A stretch of 64,000 bases of DNA, from assembly GCF_028737325.1 (NCBI RefSeq), contig NZ_JAQZCH010000001.1, forward strand, positions 1,098,732 through 1,162,731, given 5' to 3'. Source of the stretch: Microbacterium thalli. GTDB lineage: Bacteria; Actinomycetota; Actinomycetes; Actinomycetales; Microbacteriaceae. The notes under the pieces are model-generated. The model had not been told where the DNA came from. It saw only the letters and a list, made by a program, of their open reading frames with translations, and did not search any database. Positions 8,514-17,825 of the stretch are shown one piece after another (position 1 is the stretch's first letter; the number at the start of each line of letters is the position of its first letter). The translations under genes and the position numbers were made by a program.

Positions 8514-9412
8514 GGCGCGCAGCATCCGCCGTCGCCGTCCTCGTCGCGGGCGTGCTGTCGCTCGCCGCGTGCGGCGGTCCCGGCGATGACCGACCGACCG
8601 TCGTGGTGACGACGAACATCCTCGGCGACATCGTCGAGACGCTCGCGGGGGACGAGCTCGAGGTCGTCACCTTCATGCCCCGTGACGCCGATCCGCACTC
8701 GTTCGAGCTGTCGGCGCGGGATGCCGCCACGATGCGCGCCGCCGACCTCGTGGTCTCGAACGGGCTCGGCCTCGAAGAGGGGGTGCAGCACCACGTCGAC
8801 GCATCCGCCTCGGACGGCGTCGCCCAGTTCGTCGCCGGCGACCACGTCGAGGAGCTCGGATACCTCGACTCCGACGCCGTCGATCCGCACTTCTGGACCG
8901 ACCCCACGCAGACCGTGCGGGTCGTCGAGGCGCTCGCGCCCGTCCTCGCGGAGCTCGCCGGTGACGACGCGGGCGCGGTGACGGATGCCGCGACCGCCTA
9001 TCTCGACGAGCTCGCCGCCGTCGATGCGGAGTTCACCGCCGGACTGGGGGCGATCCCCGCCGAGCATCGCGCGCTCGTGACGAACCATCACGTGTTCGGC
9101 TACCTGGCGCGTCGGTACGACGTCCGCATCCTCGGCGCCGCGGTCCCCGGCGGCACGACACTCGCCGCGCCCAGCGCCTCGGACCTGCAGGAGCTCGTCG
9201 ACGCGATCGACGCGGCGGGCGTGCGGACGATCTTCGCTGACTCGTCGCAGCCCGACCGGCTCATGCGCGTCCTCGCCGACGAGGCGGGACGCGACGTGGA
9301 CGTGGTCCCGCTGCTCACCGAATCCCTCGCTCCCGCCGGCCAGCCCGGCGACACCTACCTCGACATGATGCGCGAGAACCTGCAACGCATCTCCGACGGC
9401 CTCACCCGATGA
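8510..9412 (+). CDS. aztC: Zinc ABC transporter substrate-binding lipoprotein
   Basis: Captures Zn2+ outside the membrane and passes it to AztB. It is 300 residues, cluster A-I (ZnuA/AztC) type. The lipobox is LSLAACGG with Cys21. Likely metal ligands, one per conserved family position, are the His in DADPHSFELS, the His in DPHFWTDP, the His in TNHHVFGYL and the Asp in IFADSSQ. The long His-rich loop of many ZnuA proteins is reduced to a short QHHVD stretch, as in AztC proteins that depend on AztD. The start overlaps the preceding stop (ATGA). Confidence 0.92.
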   Translation: MRRAASAVAVLVAGVLSLAACGGPGDDRPTVVVTTNILGDIVETLAGDELEVVTFMPRDADPHSFELSARDAATMRAADLVVSNGLGLEEGVQHHVDASASDGVAQFVAGDHVEELGYLDSDAVDPHFWTDPTQTVRVVEALAPVLAELAGDDAGAVTDAATAYLDELAAVDAEFTAGLGAIPAEHRALVTNHHVFGYLARRYDVRILGAAVPGGTTLAAPSASDLQELVDAIDAAGVRTIFADSSQPDRLMRVLADEAGRDVDVVPLLTESLAPAGQPGDTYLDMMRENLQRISDGLTR

Positions 9413-9441
9413 GGCGATTCCCTGGAAAGGAACAACACCCC

Positions 9442-10617
9442 ATGAAGAGAACCCTGCAGATCGGTGCCCTCGTCGGCGCCGCAGCCCTGGTGCTGGCGGG
9501 ATGCTCGTCGTCGCCCGCGCCGGCATCGAGCCCGTCCGCGGAGGCCGCCACGGCCGCCGACGGCCCCCGTGTCGCGCTCGGCTACGAGGGCGGCGTGCTC
9601 GTGCTCGGCGGCGAAGAGCTCGACGTCCTCGGCGACTTCCCGTCCGAGGACTTCATCCGCCTGAACTCTGCCGGTGACGGCCGCCACGTGATGGTGACGA
9701 CGTCGGAGGGCTTCCAGCTCCTCGACGTCCAGAAGCCCGAGCTGACGGACCTGCTCGTGCCTGCCGCGACGGCCGGTCACGTCGTCGTCCACGGCGGCAC
9801 GACGGTGCTCTACGACGACGCGACGAGCGACACGACGATCTTCGAGACGGCCGAACTTGCCGCCCTCGACGGCTCGCTGCCCGACGCGGAGGTGCTGCCG
9901 GGCGTCGAGGCGCACCACGGGGTCTCGGTCGAGCTCGAGGACGGCACGCTGCTGACCACGGTCGGCGGCGAGAGCGGGCGCACCGGCATCCGCGTCCTCG
10001 ATGCCGAACGCAACGAGGTCGCCGCCAACGCCGAGTGCCCCGGGGTGCACGGTGAAGGCACCGCCGAGGGTGAGCGCGTCGTCTTCGGCTGCGAGAACGG
10101 CGTCCTCATCTACGCCGACGGCGAGATCACCAAGGTGAGCTCGCCCGACGCCTACGGACGCATCGGCAACGCCTACGTCGCCGAGAACAGCCCGCTCGTC
10201 GTGATGGACTACAAGGACGACCCCGACGCCGAGGGCTACCTGCTGCGCAACATCGCCCTCGTCGACACCGAGGCCGAGACCCTGACGAAAGTCGCGCTGC
10301 CCGAGGGCGTGGAGTACACGTTCCGGGGCGTCGCGCGCGGCCCCGCCGGCGAAGCCGTGCTCATCGGCACCGACGGTTCGCTGCACTGGATCGACCCCGC
10401 CACCGGTGAGGTCACGAAGTCGCTGCCCGTCATCGACGCGTGGGAGGGTCCGGCCGAGTGGCAGGCGCCGCACCCCGCCGTCAAGGTCGCGGGCGACATC
10501 GCGTATGTGACCGACCCGGCCAACAGTGCGCTCGTCGCCGTCGACCTGGCCGCGGGCGAGGTCGTGCAGACCGTCGAGCTGCCGCAGGTCCCGAACGAGA
10601 TCGCCGCGGTCTCCTGA
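9442..10617 (+). CDS. aztD: Zinc metallochaperone AztD
   Basis: Secreted beta-propeller lipoprotein that, in characterised Azt systems, binds zinc and transfers it to AztC. It is 391 residues with lipobox VLAGC (Cys21), blade-like repeats throughout, the pair His158-His159 (EAHHGVSVE), the CPGVHGEG motif (Cys199, His203) and partner Cys217. The ATG at 9442 is preferred over the in-frame ATG at 9409, which overlaps the aztC stop, because GGAAAGGA lies 12 bases before it and the signal peptide begins there. It is the last gene of the operon, ending before a large terminator. Confidence 0.87.
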   Translation: MKRTLQIGALVGAAALVLAGCSSSPAPASSPSAEAATAADGPRVALGYEGGVLVLGGEELDVLGDFPSEDFIRLNSAGDGRHVMVTTSEGFQLLDVQKPELTDLLVPAATAGHVVVHGGTTVLYDDATSDTTIFETAELAALDGSLPDAEVLPGVEAHHGVSVELEDGTLLTTVGGESGRTGIRVLDAERNEVAANAECPGVHGEGTAEGERVVFGCENGVLIYADGEITKVSSPDAYGRIGNAYVAENSPLVVMDYKDDPDAEGYLLRNIALVDTEAETLTKVALPEGVEYTFRGVARGPAGEAVLIGTDGSLHWIDPATGEVTKSLPVIDAWEGPAEWQAPHPAVKVAGDIAYVTDPANSALVAVDLAAGEVVQTVELPQVPNEIAAVS

Positions 10618-10623
10618 TCGCCG

Positions 10624-10688
10624 GAGGCCGCCGCATCCGTGCTCATGATCCCCAGGAACGGGGATGACGGGCCGGATGCGGCGGCCTC
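10624..10688 (+). terminator. Terminator of the zinc operon
   Basis: A perfect 16-bp inverted repeat (GAGGCCGCCGCATCCG at 10624-10639 with its complement at 10673-10688) encloses a second hairpin, ATCCCC/GGGGAT (10648-10665). It lies just after aztD. Confidence 0.75.
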
Positions 10689-10750
10689 GCCGTTTCCGCC
10701 GGTCGCGCCCTCGCATCGCCGGCGTCGGAGCCGGCGGATAGCCTGATGCC

Positions 10751-11581
10751 GTGCCGGCCGTCACGACCCCCCAGCGGACGTACCGCTATCTGCGGCTGAC
10801 CCTCGCCGGCGCCCCGGTCGCCCTGCTGCTGGCGGTCGTGTTCGCGATGCCGGACGCCGGGGTGCTGCCCACGGTCAGCCACTACTTCTACACCCCCGCC
10901 CGCACGGTCTTCTCGGCCGCGCTGATCGCCGCCGCGGCCTGTCTCCTCGCCCTCTCGGGCCGCGGCCCCGCGCGTGTGCTGCTCGACCTCGCCGCCCTGC
11001 TCGCGCCGCTCGTCGCGATCGTTCCGACCCCGGTCGAGCCGGGCGAGGTCCCGGGTCTTGCCGTCGACTGCGCCGCGCCGTGCGTGCCGTCGCCCGTCGC
11101 CGACGACCTCGGCAACGCCCTGCTCACCTATCTCGTCGTCGCCGCGCTCGTCGTCGTCACCGGGGTGATCCTCGGGCTGCGCGGCGACGTGGCGCTGCGC
11201 GCCGCGGCCCCGACGCTCGCCACCGCGATCGCGGTGATCGTCGCGGTCTCCTCGCTGTGGGCACTGGCTCCCGCCGTCCTCTTCGCCTCGGTGCACCTGG
11301 TCGCGGCCGTCGCCTTCTTCGCGCTGATCGCGGCGGTCGCCCTGGTCGAGGCGGTGCGCCCCGACCCGGAGCATCCGCCGCGACCGTCGCTGCGTCGCGC
11401 CTACCTCGTCATCGCCGTGGTCCTTCCCGTCGACCTGATCGCGACGCTCGCGCTCGGCACGGTCGCCGAGGCGCCGGTCGTGTTCATCGGCGAGGTGGTC
11501 GCTCTGCTGCTGTTCGTCGCGTTCTGGCTGCTGCAGACGGTGCAGAAGTGGTCGTCGCCCGATCCGTCGCTGCGAGGCTGA
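10751..11581 (+). CDS. Multi-pass membrane protein of unknown function
   Basis: 276 residues with about seven predicted membrane helices: 19-35, 50-70, 78-90, 125-145, 155-175, 180-200 and a C-terminal pair. A small extracytoplasmic loop holds two Cys (DCAAPC). I do not recognise a domain of known function; no catalytic motif is visible. The GTG start lies six bases after a -10 hexamer TAGCCT (10739-10744), so it is probably leaderless and separate from the zinc operon upstream. Confidence 0.7.
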   Translation: MPAVTTPQRTYRYLRLTLAGAPVALLLAVVFAMPDAGVLPTVSHYFYTPARTVFSAALIAAAACLLALSGRGPARVLLDLAALLAPLVAIVPTPVEPGEVPGLAVDCAAPCVPSPVADDLGNALLTYLVVAALVVVTGVILGLRGDVALRAAAPTLATAIAVIVAVSSLWALAPAVLFASVHLVAAVAFFALIAAVALVEAVRPDPEHPPRPSLRRAYLVIAVVLPVDLIATLALGTVAEAPVVFIGEVVALLLFVAFWLLQTVQKWSSPDPSLRG

Positions 11582-11635
11582 GGGCGGTCCCGACCGGTCT
11601 TCTGCGTGTCGGCGTCGGGGTCTACTCTTCGCTGC

Positions 11636-13105
11636 ATGACCGGTGAACCGCTCAGCGCGACGGAGCGATCGCGCATGCGTGCCTTCTTCCAGGTGCTCGG
11701 CAACACCCTCGTGGCGAACGTGACCTCGAGCTTCCTGTGGTTCGCCCTGACATTCTGGGCCTATCTCGAGACCGAGAACGTGCTCGCGACCTCGATCATC
11801 GGCGGCTCCTACATGCTGTTGGTCGCCGTCTTCGGCGTCGTGTTCGGCGCGCTCGTCGACCACATGAAGAAGAAGGCGGTGATGGTGCTCTCGAGCGTCA
11901 TCACGCTCGCGACGTACCTGGGGGCGGGCGCGGTGTACCTGGCGTTCCCCGAGTCGCAGCTGATCGATTGGGGCCGGCCCTGGTTCTGGTGCTTCGCCGG
12001 GCTCATCCTCGTCGGCGGTGTCGTCGAGAACCTCCGCAACATCGCGCTCTCGACGACCGTCACCCTGCTCGTCCCGAGCGACCGTCGTGACCGGGCGAAC
12101 GGACTCGTCGGCACCGTGCAGGGCGTGGCGTTCATGGTGACGAGCGTGTTCTCCGGCCTTTCCGTCGGACTGCTGGGCATGGGATGGACCGTGGTCATCG
12201 CCGTCGCCGCGACGGCGGTCGCCCTGACCCACCTGCTGTTCGTGACCATTCCCGAGCGCGGGGTCGTGCCGGCGGGCGAGACGGCGACGCCCGCGCTGAC
12301 CTTCCGCGGCGCCATCCCCGCCGTCCGGCGGGTGCCCGGTCTTCTCGCCCTCATCCTGTTCACCACCATCAACAACCTCGTGGGCGGGGTGTTCATGGCG
12401 CTCATGGACCCCTACGGGCTGACGCTCTTCAGCGTCGAGATCTGGGGCGTCGTCTTGGCGGTCACCGGGACCGGCTTCATCGTCGGCGGCGCGCTCGTCG
12501 CGGCCCGCGGTCTCGGCCGCAATCCGGTGCGCACGCTGCTGCTGGTCAACGTCGGTGTCGCGGTGCTCGGCATGACCTTCGCGATCCGCGAGTGGTGGTG
12601 GCTCTATGCGCTCGGGATCTTCGTCTTCATGATGATCATGCCGATCGCCGAAGCGGCCGAGCAGACCATCATCCAGCGCGTGGTGCCCTTCCACACGCAG
12701 GGACGCGTGTTCGGATTCGCGGCGTCGGTCGAGTCCGCGGCATCGCCGATCTCGGCGTACTTGATCGGCCCCATCGCGCAGTTCGGCCTCATCCCGTTCA
12801 TGCGCACCGACGCCGGCGAGCGGAGTTTCGGCTGGCTGCTCGGCGGGGGAGAGGCCCGCGGCATCGCCCTCGCGTTCGTCGCGGCGAGCGCCGTGCTGCT
12901 GGTGCTGGTGCTCGTCGCGTTCGCGTCACCGCAGTACCGCCGCCTCTCCCGTGCCTATGCGGAGGCGACCCCGCCCGAGCCGGAGGGCGACGATCACGAT
13001 GGGCCCCGGCAGACGCGAGAAGGGCCGGCCGACTCAGAATCGTCGACCGGCCCTGTCATCCCTTGCACCAGAGATCACACCGCGCAGTTGGGGGGAACTG
13101 CGTGA
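11636..13105 (+). CDS. MFS transporter
   Basis: 489 residues with about 12 predicted membrane helices and the MFS loop pattern between helices 2 and 3 (FGALVDHMKKK). It resembles macrolide/multidrug-type exporters; the substrate is unknown. The ATG at 11636 stands seven bases after TACTCT, a leaderless arrangement. The last 35 or so residues are hydrophilic and unlike a transporter; their DNA forms two hairpins (13021-13054 and 13083-13102), suggesting that the coding sequence has run into its own terminator region. Confidence 0.88.
   Translation: MTGEPLSATERSRMRAFFQVLGNTLVANVTSSFLWFALTFWAYLETENVLATSIIGGSYMLLVAVFGVVFGALVDHMKKKAVMVLSSVITLATYLGAGAVYLAFPESQLIDWGRPWFWCFAGLILVGGVVENLRNIALSTTVTLLVPSDRRDRANGLVGTVQGVAFMVTSVFSGLSVGLLGMGWTVVIAVAATAVALTHLLFVTIPERGVVPAGETATPALTFRGAIPAVRRVPGLLALILFTTINNLVGGVFMALMDPYGLTLFSVEIWGVVLAVTGTGFIVGGALVAARGLGRNPVRTLLLVNVGVAVLGMTFAIREWWWLYALGIFVFMMIMPIAEAAEQTIIQRVVPFHTQGRVFGFAASVESAASPISAYLIGPIAQFGLIPFMRTDAGERSFGWLLGGGEARGIALAFVAASAVLLVLVLVAFASPQYRRLSRAYAEATPPEPEGDDHDGPRQTREGPADSESSTGPVIPCTRDHTAQLGGTA
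13021..13054 (+). terminator. Hairpin inside the 3' end of the MFS gene
   Basis: AGGGCCGG pairs with CCGGCCCT, then after one mismatch CGAC pairs with GTCG around an 8-base loop. It ends 51 bases before the stop codon. Confidence 0.5.
13083..13102 (+). terminator. Second hairpin at the MFS stop codon
   Basis: CGCAGTT and AACTGCG form a perfect 7-bp stem around GGGGGG and abut the TGA at 13103-13105. Confidence 0.4.
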
Positions 13106-13194
13106 AACGAAGTTATAACGGACAGATAACGCGCCGCAATCGGAACGGGCTTCTCATCGGACCCGCATAGGGATCTTCCAGCATCAGCCCGACC

Positions 13195-14064
13195 TCAGCC
13201 GACCGCGGGACGCAGGCTCACCGAGCCCGCCGACACCCGCACGTCGACGCGGTGGGGTGAGGTCGCGTCCTCCGTCAGCCCGTTCGTGAAGTTCCCGGCA
13301 TCCCGTCGCGTGTCGACGGCGTAGCTTCCGCGCGGCAGCGTGAGGTCCACGGCGCCGGCCTCGGCATCGACGGTGACGGATGCCGGCGGGGTGCCGGTGA
13401 GCGAGCCCGTCACACGCCCCGCGCTGAGGGAGACCGTGGCTGCCGTCACGCCGTCGAGCTCGATCGAGGCCCGGCCGGCCGAGACGTTCGTGTCGAGCGT
13501 CGTCGCCGAGCCGACCGCGTCGAGCGAGCCCGCGTCGACGCGCAGGGCGAGCGCCCCGAAATCACCCTCGACGCGCAGCTGGCCCGCGTCGACCCGCAGC
13601 TCGGCGTCGACGCCGGCGAGCTCGGCGGGCAGGACGAGGGTCGCCCGCGAGATGTCGCCCCATGTGTTCCAGCCGTTCCACCAGTCGCGTTCCGAATCGA
13701 CGACGAGGATGTCGCCGTCGCGGGCCAGCTGCCACGCGTCCGCGCCCCGCACGCCGGTGACCGTCAGCGTCGCCTCGTCGACGTCGCCGAATGAGATCTC
13801 GACGTCCGCGGCGGAGGTGTCCACCGCGAGTGCGGTCACCCCGCCGGTCTCCGCCGTCGCCGTGGAGGTCTCGACGGAGCCGCTCGAGACGGTGGAGAGG
13901 ACGCCGGTGCCCATCGCGCCGAGGATGAGGGCTCCGCCGGCGACCGCCGTGAGGATCGCGATCGCGCGCGCGCCGGAGGCGGGAGCGGGCTGCTGTCCGC
14001 CGGGCCGCGGCGGCTCAGCCGGCGGGGTGGGCGGTGTCGTCGGCGGGGTGAGTGTCGTGCTCAT
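13195..14064 (-). CDS. DUF4097-type beta-helix membrane protein (LiaG-like)
   Basis: 289 residues. The N-terminus is Pro-rich and cytoplasmic, with one membrane helix at about 33-58, then an extracytoplasmic right-handed beta-repeat with recurring DAGxLxV / SAGRVxxS units, as in DUF4097 adhesin-like proteins. The ATG overlaps the response-regulator stop (ATGA), so it is the third gene of a kinase-regulator-effector operon like liaRS loci, where such proteins modulate or report cell-envelope stress. No enzyme activity is predicted. Confidence 0.82.
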   Translation of the reverse strand: MSTTLTPPTTPPTPPAEPPRPGGQQPAPASGARAIAILTAVAGGALILGAMGTGVLSTVSSGSVETSTATAETGGVTALAVDTSAADVEISFGDVDEATLTVTGVRGADAWQLARDGDILVVDSERDWWNGWNTWGDISRATLVLPAELAGVDAELRVDAGQLRVEGDFGALALRVDAGSLDAVGSATTLDTNVSAGRASIELDGVTAATVSLSAGRVTGSLTGTPPASVTVDAEAGAVDLTLPRGSYAVDTRRDAGNFTNGLTEDATSPHRVDVRVSAGSVSLRPAVG

Positions 14065-14738
14065 CGCACTGCTCCGTTCTGCGGCTGCGAGCCGCCGTGT
14101 TCGAGGTGGACGAGCGCGGCGAGCACACGGCGGTTGCCGTGCTCGTCCTGCTCGAGGCCGAGCTTTTGGAAGAGCGAGGTGATGTACTTCTCCACGCTCG
14201 CTTCGCTGAGGAACATCGCTGCGGCGATCGCCTGGTTGCTGCGGCCCTCCGCGATGAGCGCGAGCACGGTGCGCTCGCGCTCGGTCAGCCGGCTGAGGCG
14301 CTCGTCGCGGGAACGCCGCGTCAGCAGCTGCGCGACGACCTCGGGGTCGAGGACGGTCGCGCCCTCGCCGATGCGCTCGACGGTGGCGACGAACTCGGCG
14401 ACGTCGGCGACCCGGTCCTTCAGCAGGTATCCAAGCGCCGCCCCGTGCGAGGTGATGAGCTCGCTGGCATAGCGCTCCTCGACGTACTGGCTGAGCACGA
14501 GGATCGGCAGCTCGGGGTTCTCGGCGCGCAAGGCGAGCGCGGCGCGGATGCCCTCGTCGGTGAAGGTGGGGGGCAGTCGCACGTCGAGGATGCACAGGTC
14601 GGGACGACTGTCGGCGACGATCGCGCCCAGTCCGTCGGCGTGGGCGACCGCGGCGACGATGTCGTGGCCGGAGTCGGCCAGCAGACGAACGAGGCCCTCG
14701 CGCAGCAGCGCCGAGTCTTCGCAGATCAGGATGCGCAC
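14061..14738 (-). CDS. NarL/LuxR-type response regulator
   Basis: 225-residue transcription factor. The receiver domain spans 1-120, with acidic residues CEDS at the N-terminus, phospho-acceptor Asp52 (CILDVRLPP) and the conserved Lys in YLLKDR. The LuxR-type HTH is at about 155-215 (LTERERTVLALIAEGRSN). The GTG at 14736-14738 is chosen because the receiver begins there and GGAGG lies nine bases upstream inside the kinase gene; the two genes overlap by 13 bp. The upstream kinase should phosphorylate it. Confidence 0.95.
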   Translation of the reverse strand: MRILICEDSALLREGLVRLLADSGHDIVAAVAHADGLGAIVADSRPDLCILDVRLPPTFTDEGIRAALALRAENPELPILVLSQYVEERYASELITSHGAALGYLLKDRVADVAEFVATVERIGEGATVLDPEVVAQLLTRRSRDERLSRLTERERTVLALIAEGRSNQAIAAAMFLSEASVEKYITSLFQKLGLEQDEHGNRRVLAALVHLEHGGSQPQNGAVR

Positions 14739-15994
14739 GGGACGCTCACCTCCAGCGACGTCGGGCCGCCGGCGGGGCTGTCGAGGCGTGTCGTGCCCCC
14801 CGCAGCGGTGATGCGGTTGATGATGCCGTCGAGTCCGCCGCCGGCGATGACGCGAGCCCCGCCGACGCCGTTGTCCTCGACGCGCGCCCACAGGGTGTGG
14901 TCATCGCGGTGGCGGACCACGACACGGCAGTCGGCGGCGCGCGAGTGTTTGGCCGCGTTGGTCAGCGACTCGGCGATCGCGAAGTAGACCGCGGCCTCGG
15001 TCGTGCGGCTGCAGCGTTCGTCGACGCGGACGTCGAGACTCACCGGCACGTGCGACCGGGCGGCGAGGGCCGACAGTGCGGCATCCAGCCCCCGGTCGTC
15101 CAGCACCGAGGCATGGATGCCGCGGGCGAGCTGGCGCAGCTCGGTGATCGCGGCCTTCGTCGAGGTGTGCGCCTCGGCGAGCAGCTGCTTGGCGGCATCC
15201 GGGTCGTCGTCGATCTTCTGCTGCGCGAGCCCCAGCGTCATGCCCACCGAGACCAGGCGCGGCTGGACGCCGTCGTGCAGGTCGCGCTCGATGCGGGTGC
15301 GCTCGACCTCGCTGGCGCGGACGGCTCCCTCGCGCTGGACACCGGCGGTGCGCGCGGCTTCGGCCAGCTGCGCCTCGCGGGACGGGACGAGCACGGCCCG
15401 CACGAGGATGCCGTGCAGCAGGGCGATGCCCACGAGGAGGGCGGCCGAGATGACCGCGGTCAGGGCGCCGACGAGCACCGTCGCCTCGACGGGCACGCGC
15501 ACCCACGTGTTCGCGATCGTCACGGGGCCGTTGGCGTAGAGCGGGGCGAACAGCAGCGCGATGCCCGCGGCGAGGAACGAGAAGAGCGTGAGGGCGATGA
15601 GGCCGAGCACGGTAGAGATCGCCGCGTGGGCGACGCCGCGCCACATCCGGCCGTCGACGAACTGCAGCCAGACGGTGCGCAGCCAGCCGCCGAAGCCCGG
15701 TCGGCCGCTGCTACGCAGGGGCAGCGCCGGCAGACCGAGGTCGTAGAGACCGTCGACGCGGGCGTACTCGAGCCATCCCAGCAGCCAGAGGCCGTAGACG
15801 AAACCGACCAGCAGCGGCAGGCCGATGCCGAGCACGGGTACGAGCCCGATGCCGGTCGTCATGAGGGTCAGCAGCACGGTGAACGCCGCGATGCCGGCGA
15901 ACCCGACGGCGACGAGTTGGGCCAAAGCGGCGAGCGGGCGCAGCACGCGCACGCCGCGTGATGGCGGGGCTGGAGTATCGACAGCGGTGGTCAT
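14726..15994 (-). CDS. Sensor histidine kinase (HisKA_3 family)
   Basis: 422-residue membrane kinase. Residues 1-210 carry about five or six membrane helices in a putative sensor domain, with no large extracellular loop (intramembrane-sensing type). The dimerisation/phospho-acceptor region has His240 in RIERDLHDGVQ. The HATPase_c domain includes the N box (ESLTNAAKHS) and G box (VEDNGVGGA). It pairs with the downstream NarL-type regulator and DUF4097 protein; cell-envelope stress sensing is inferred from that Lia-like context. The start has TAGCGT six bases upstream (complement of 16001-16006). Confidence 0.93.
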   Translation of the reverse strand: MTTAVDTPAPPSRGVRVLRPLAALAQLVAVGFAGIAAFTVLLTLMTTGIGLVPVLGIGLPLLVGFVYGLWLLGWLEYARVDGLYDLGLPALPLRSSGRPGFGGWLRTVWLQFVDGRMWRGVAHAAISTVLGLIALTLFSFLAAGIALLFAPLYANGPVTIANTWVRVPVEATVLVGALTAVISAALLVGIALLHGILVRAVLVPSREAQLAEAARTAGVQREGAVRASEVERTRIERDLHDGVQPRLVSVGMTLGLAQQKIDDDPDAAKQLLAEAHTSTKAAITELRQLARGIHASVLDDRGLDAALSALAARSHVPVSLDVRVDERCSRTTEAAVYFAIAESLTNAAKHSRAADCRVVVRHRDDHTLWARVEDNGVGGARVIAGGGLDGIINRITAAGGTTRLDSPAGGPTSLEVSVPCAS

Positions 15995-16113
15995 GCCTCC
16001 ACGCTAGGACCGACGCCGGTCGGCCACAGGCGAGCGGGCCGGAGACTCGCATTCGGGTTAACCCCCGGCCGGACGAGGAGGTGGCGTCGAGCGGCGTCGG
16101 CGAGGATGGGACG

Positions 16114-16917
16114 ATGACCTCCCCCGACATCCGCCTGATCGCCGTCGACATGGACGGAACGCTCCTCGACGCGTCGGGACGCATCCCCGACGGGCTCTGG
16201 CGCCTGCTACCGCGGCTGCGGGAACGGGGTATCGCCTTCGCGCCGGCGAGCGGCCGTCAGCTCGCGACCCTGCAGCAACAGTTCGCCTCGGCTCCCGGGG
16301 AGCTCGACTACATCGCCGAGAACGGCGCGTACGTGATGCGGGACGGCGTCGAGGTCAGTTCGGATGCCGTCGCCCCCGAGTTCGCGGCGACCGTCATCGA
16401 CCGGGTGCGCCGCCTCGACCGCCTCGACCTCGGCCTCGTCGTGTGCGGCAAGCGCTCGGCGTACATCGAGCGCGCCGACGACGCCTTCCACGCCGAGGCC
16501 GACAAGTACTACGCGAAGCTGGAGATCGTCGAGGATCTGACCGTCGTCGACGATCAGATCCTCAAGCTCGCGATCTTCGACTTCGCGATCGCCGAGCACT
16601 CCGTCGCCCCCGAGATGCTGGACCTGCGGCGAACGCACCAGGTCGTGGTCTCGGGGCAGCACTGGGTCGACATCATGAACAGCGGCGTGAACAAGGGGCG
16701 CGCCCTCGGGCGGTTGCAGGAGGCGATGGGCATCGGACCCGAGCAGACCATGGCCTTCGGCGACTACCTCAACGACCTCGAGCTGCTGCAGCAGGCCCAC
16801 TGGTCGTATGCGATGGCCGAGGCGCACCCCGACGTCGCCGCGGTCGCGCGCTACCGGGCGCCCTCGCACACCGAGGCCGGTGTGCTGACGGTGATCGAGG
16901 AGTTCCTCGCCCGCTGA
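16114..16917 (+). CDS. HAD hydrolase, Cof/YidA subfamily
   Basis: 267-residue phosphatase of the HAD-IIB (Cof) class, acting on sugar phosphates or cofactor phosphates in the cytoplasm. Motif I is DMDGTLLD (nucleophile and acid/base Asp), motif II is the Ser in ASGRQ, motif III is the Lys in SGVNKGRAL, and motif IV is GDYLNDLEL. The cap domain lies between. The ATG at 16114 is the first Met before motif I. Exact substrate unknown. Confidence 0.9.
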   Translation: MTSPDIRLIAVDMDGTLLDASGRIPDGLWRLLPRLRERGIAFAPASGRQLATLQQQFASAPGELDYIAENGAYVMRDGVEVSSDAVAPEFAATVIDRVRRLDRLDLGLVVCGKRSAYIERADDAFHAEADKYYAKLEIVEDLTVVDDQILKLAIFDFAIAEHSVAPEMLDLRRTHQVVVSGQHWVDIMNSGVNKGRALGRLQEAMGIGPEQTMAFGDYLNDLELLQQAHWSYAMAEAHPDVAAVARYRAPSHTEAGVLTVIEEFLAR

Positions 16918-16969
16918 AAGCGGGCGCAACCCCTCTCCGACCCCGACCCGACGGGCGTAGCGTGTGCGC

Positions 16970-17800
16970 ATGGTCACGATTCCCACGGTCACGCTCAACG
17001 ACGGCACCGACTTCCCCGAGCTCGGGCTCGGCACCTACAACCTCCGCGGTCCCGAGGGCGTCGACGCGATGGTCGCGGCCGTCGAGTCCGGCTACCGGCT
17101 GCTCGACTCGGCGGTCAACTACGAGAACGAGACCGAGGTCGGCGAGGCGGTGCGGCGCAGCGGCATCCGGGACCAGCTGATCATCACCACGAAGGTGCCC
17201 GGCCGCGATCACGGGTTCGATGAGACGATCCGCAGCGCCGAGGGGTCGCTGGCGCGGTTGGGCGTCGAGCGTATCGACCTGTACCTCATCCACTGGCCGA
17301 ATCCCGCGCACGGCAAGTACGTCGACACCTACCGGGCCATGCTCGCGCTGCGCGACGAGGGCCAGGTCGGGTCGGTGGGCGTCTCGAACTTCACCGAGCC
17401 GATGCTCGCGCGCCTGATCGACGAGACCGGGGTCGCTCCGGCCGTGAACCAGGTCGAGATGCACCCCTACTTCCCCCAGGCCGGCCTGCGGGCCTTCCAC
17501 GCCGCGAACGGCATCCGCACCGAGAGCTGGAGCCCGCTCGCCCGACGCAGCGAGCTGTTGGCCGAGCCCGTGATCGCCGACATCGCCGCGGCCCACGGGG
17601 CGACCGGCACGCAGGTGGTGCTGCGTTGGCACACGATGCTGTCGTCGACGCCGATCCCCAAGTCCGCCGATCCCGTCCGCCAGCGCCGGAACGCCGACGT
17701 GTTCGACATCCTGCTCACCGGTGACGAGATCGCCGCCATCTCGGCGCTCGAGCGCGGCCGCCTGTGGGACGGCGACCCCGACACGCACGAGGAGATGTGA
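16970..17800 (+). CDS. Aldo/keto reductase
   Basis: 276-residue NAD(P)H-dependent oxidoreductase of the AKR superfamily (2,5-diketo-gluconate-reductase-like). The catalytic tetrad is visible: Asp and Tyr in LLDSAVNYENE, Lys in TTKVPG, His in YLIHWPNP. The cofactor signature IPKSADPVRQRRN lies near the C-terminus. The ATG at 16970 has TAGCGT six bases upstream (16958-16963), so it is probably leaderless and independent of the HAD gene. Confidence 0.93.
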   Translation: MVTIPTVTLNDGTDFPELGLGTYNLRGPEGVDAMVAAVESGYRLLDSAVNYENETEVGEAVRRSGIRDQLIITTKVPGRDHGFDETIRSAEGSLARLGVERIDLYLIHWPNPAHGKYVDTYRAMLALRDEGQVGSVGVSNFTEPMLARLIDETGVAPAVNQVEMHPYFPQAGLRAFHAANGIRTESWSPLARRSELLAEPVIADIAAAHGATGTQVVLRWHTMLSSTPIPKSADPVRQRRNADVFDILLTGDEIAAISALERGRLWDGDPDTHEEM

Positions 17801-17825
17801 TCCGAGCGGAAGATAGCGTGGAGGC

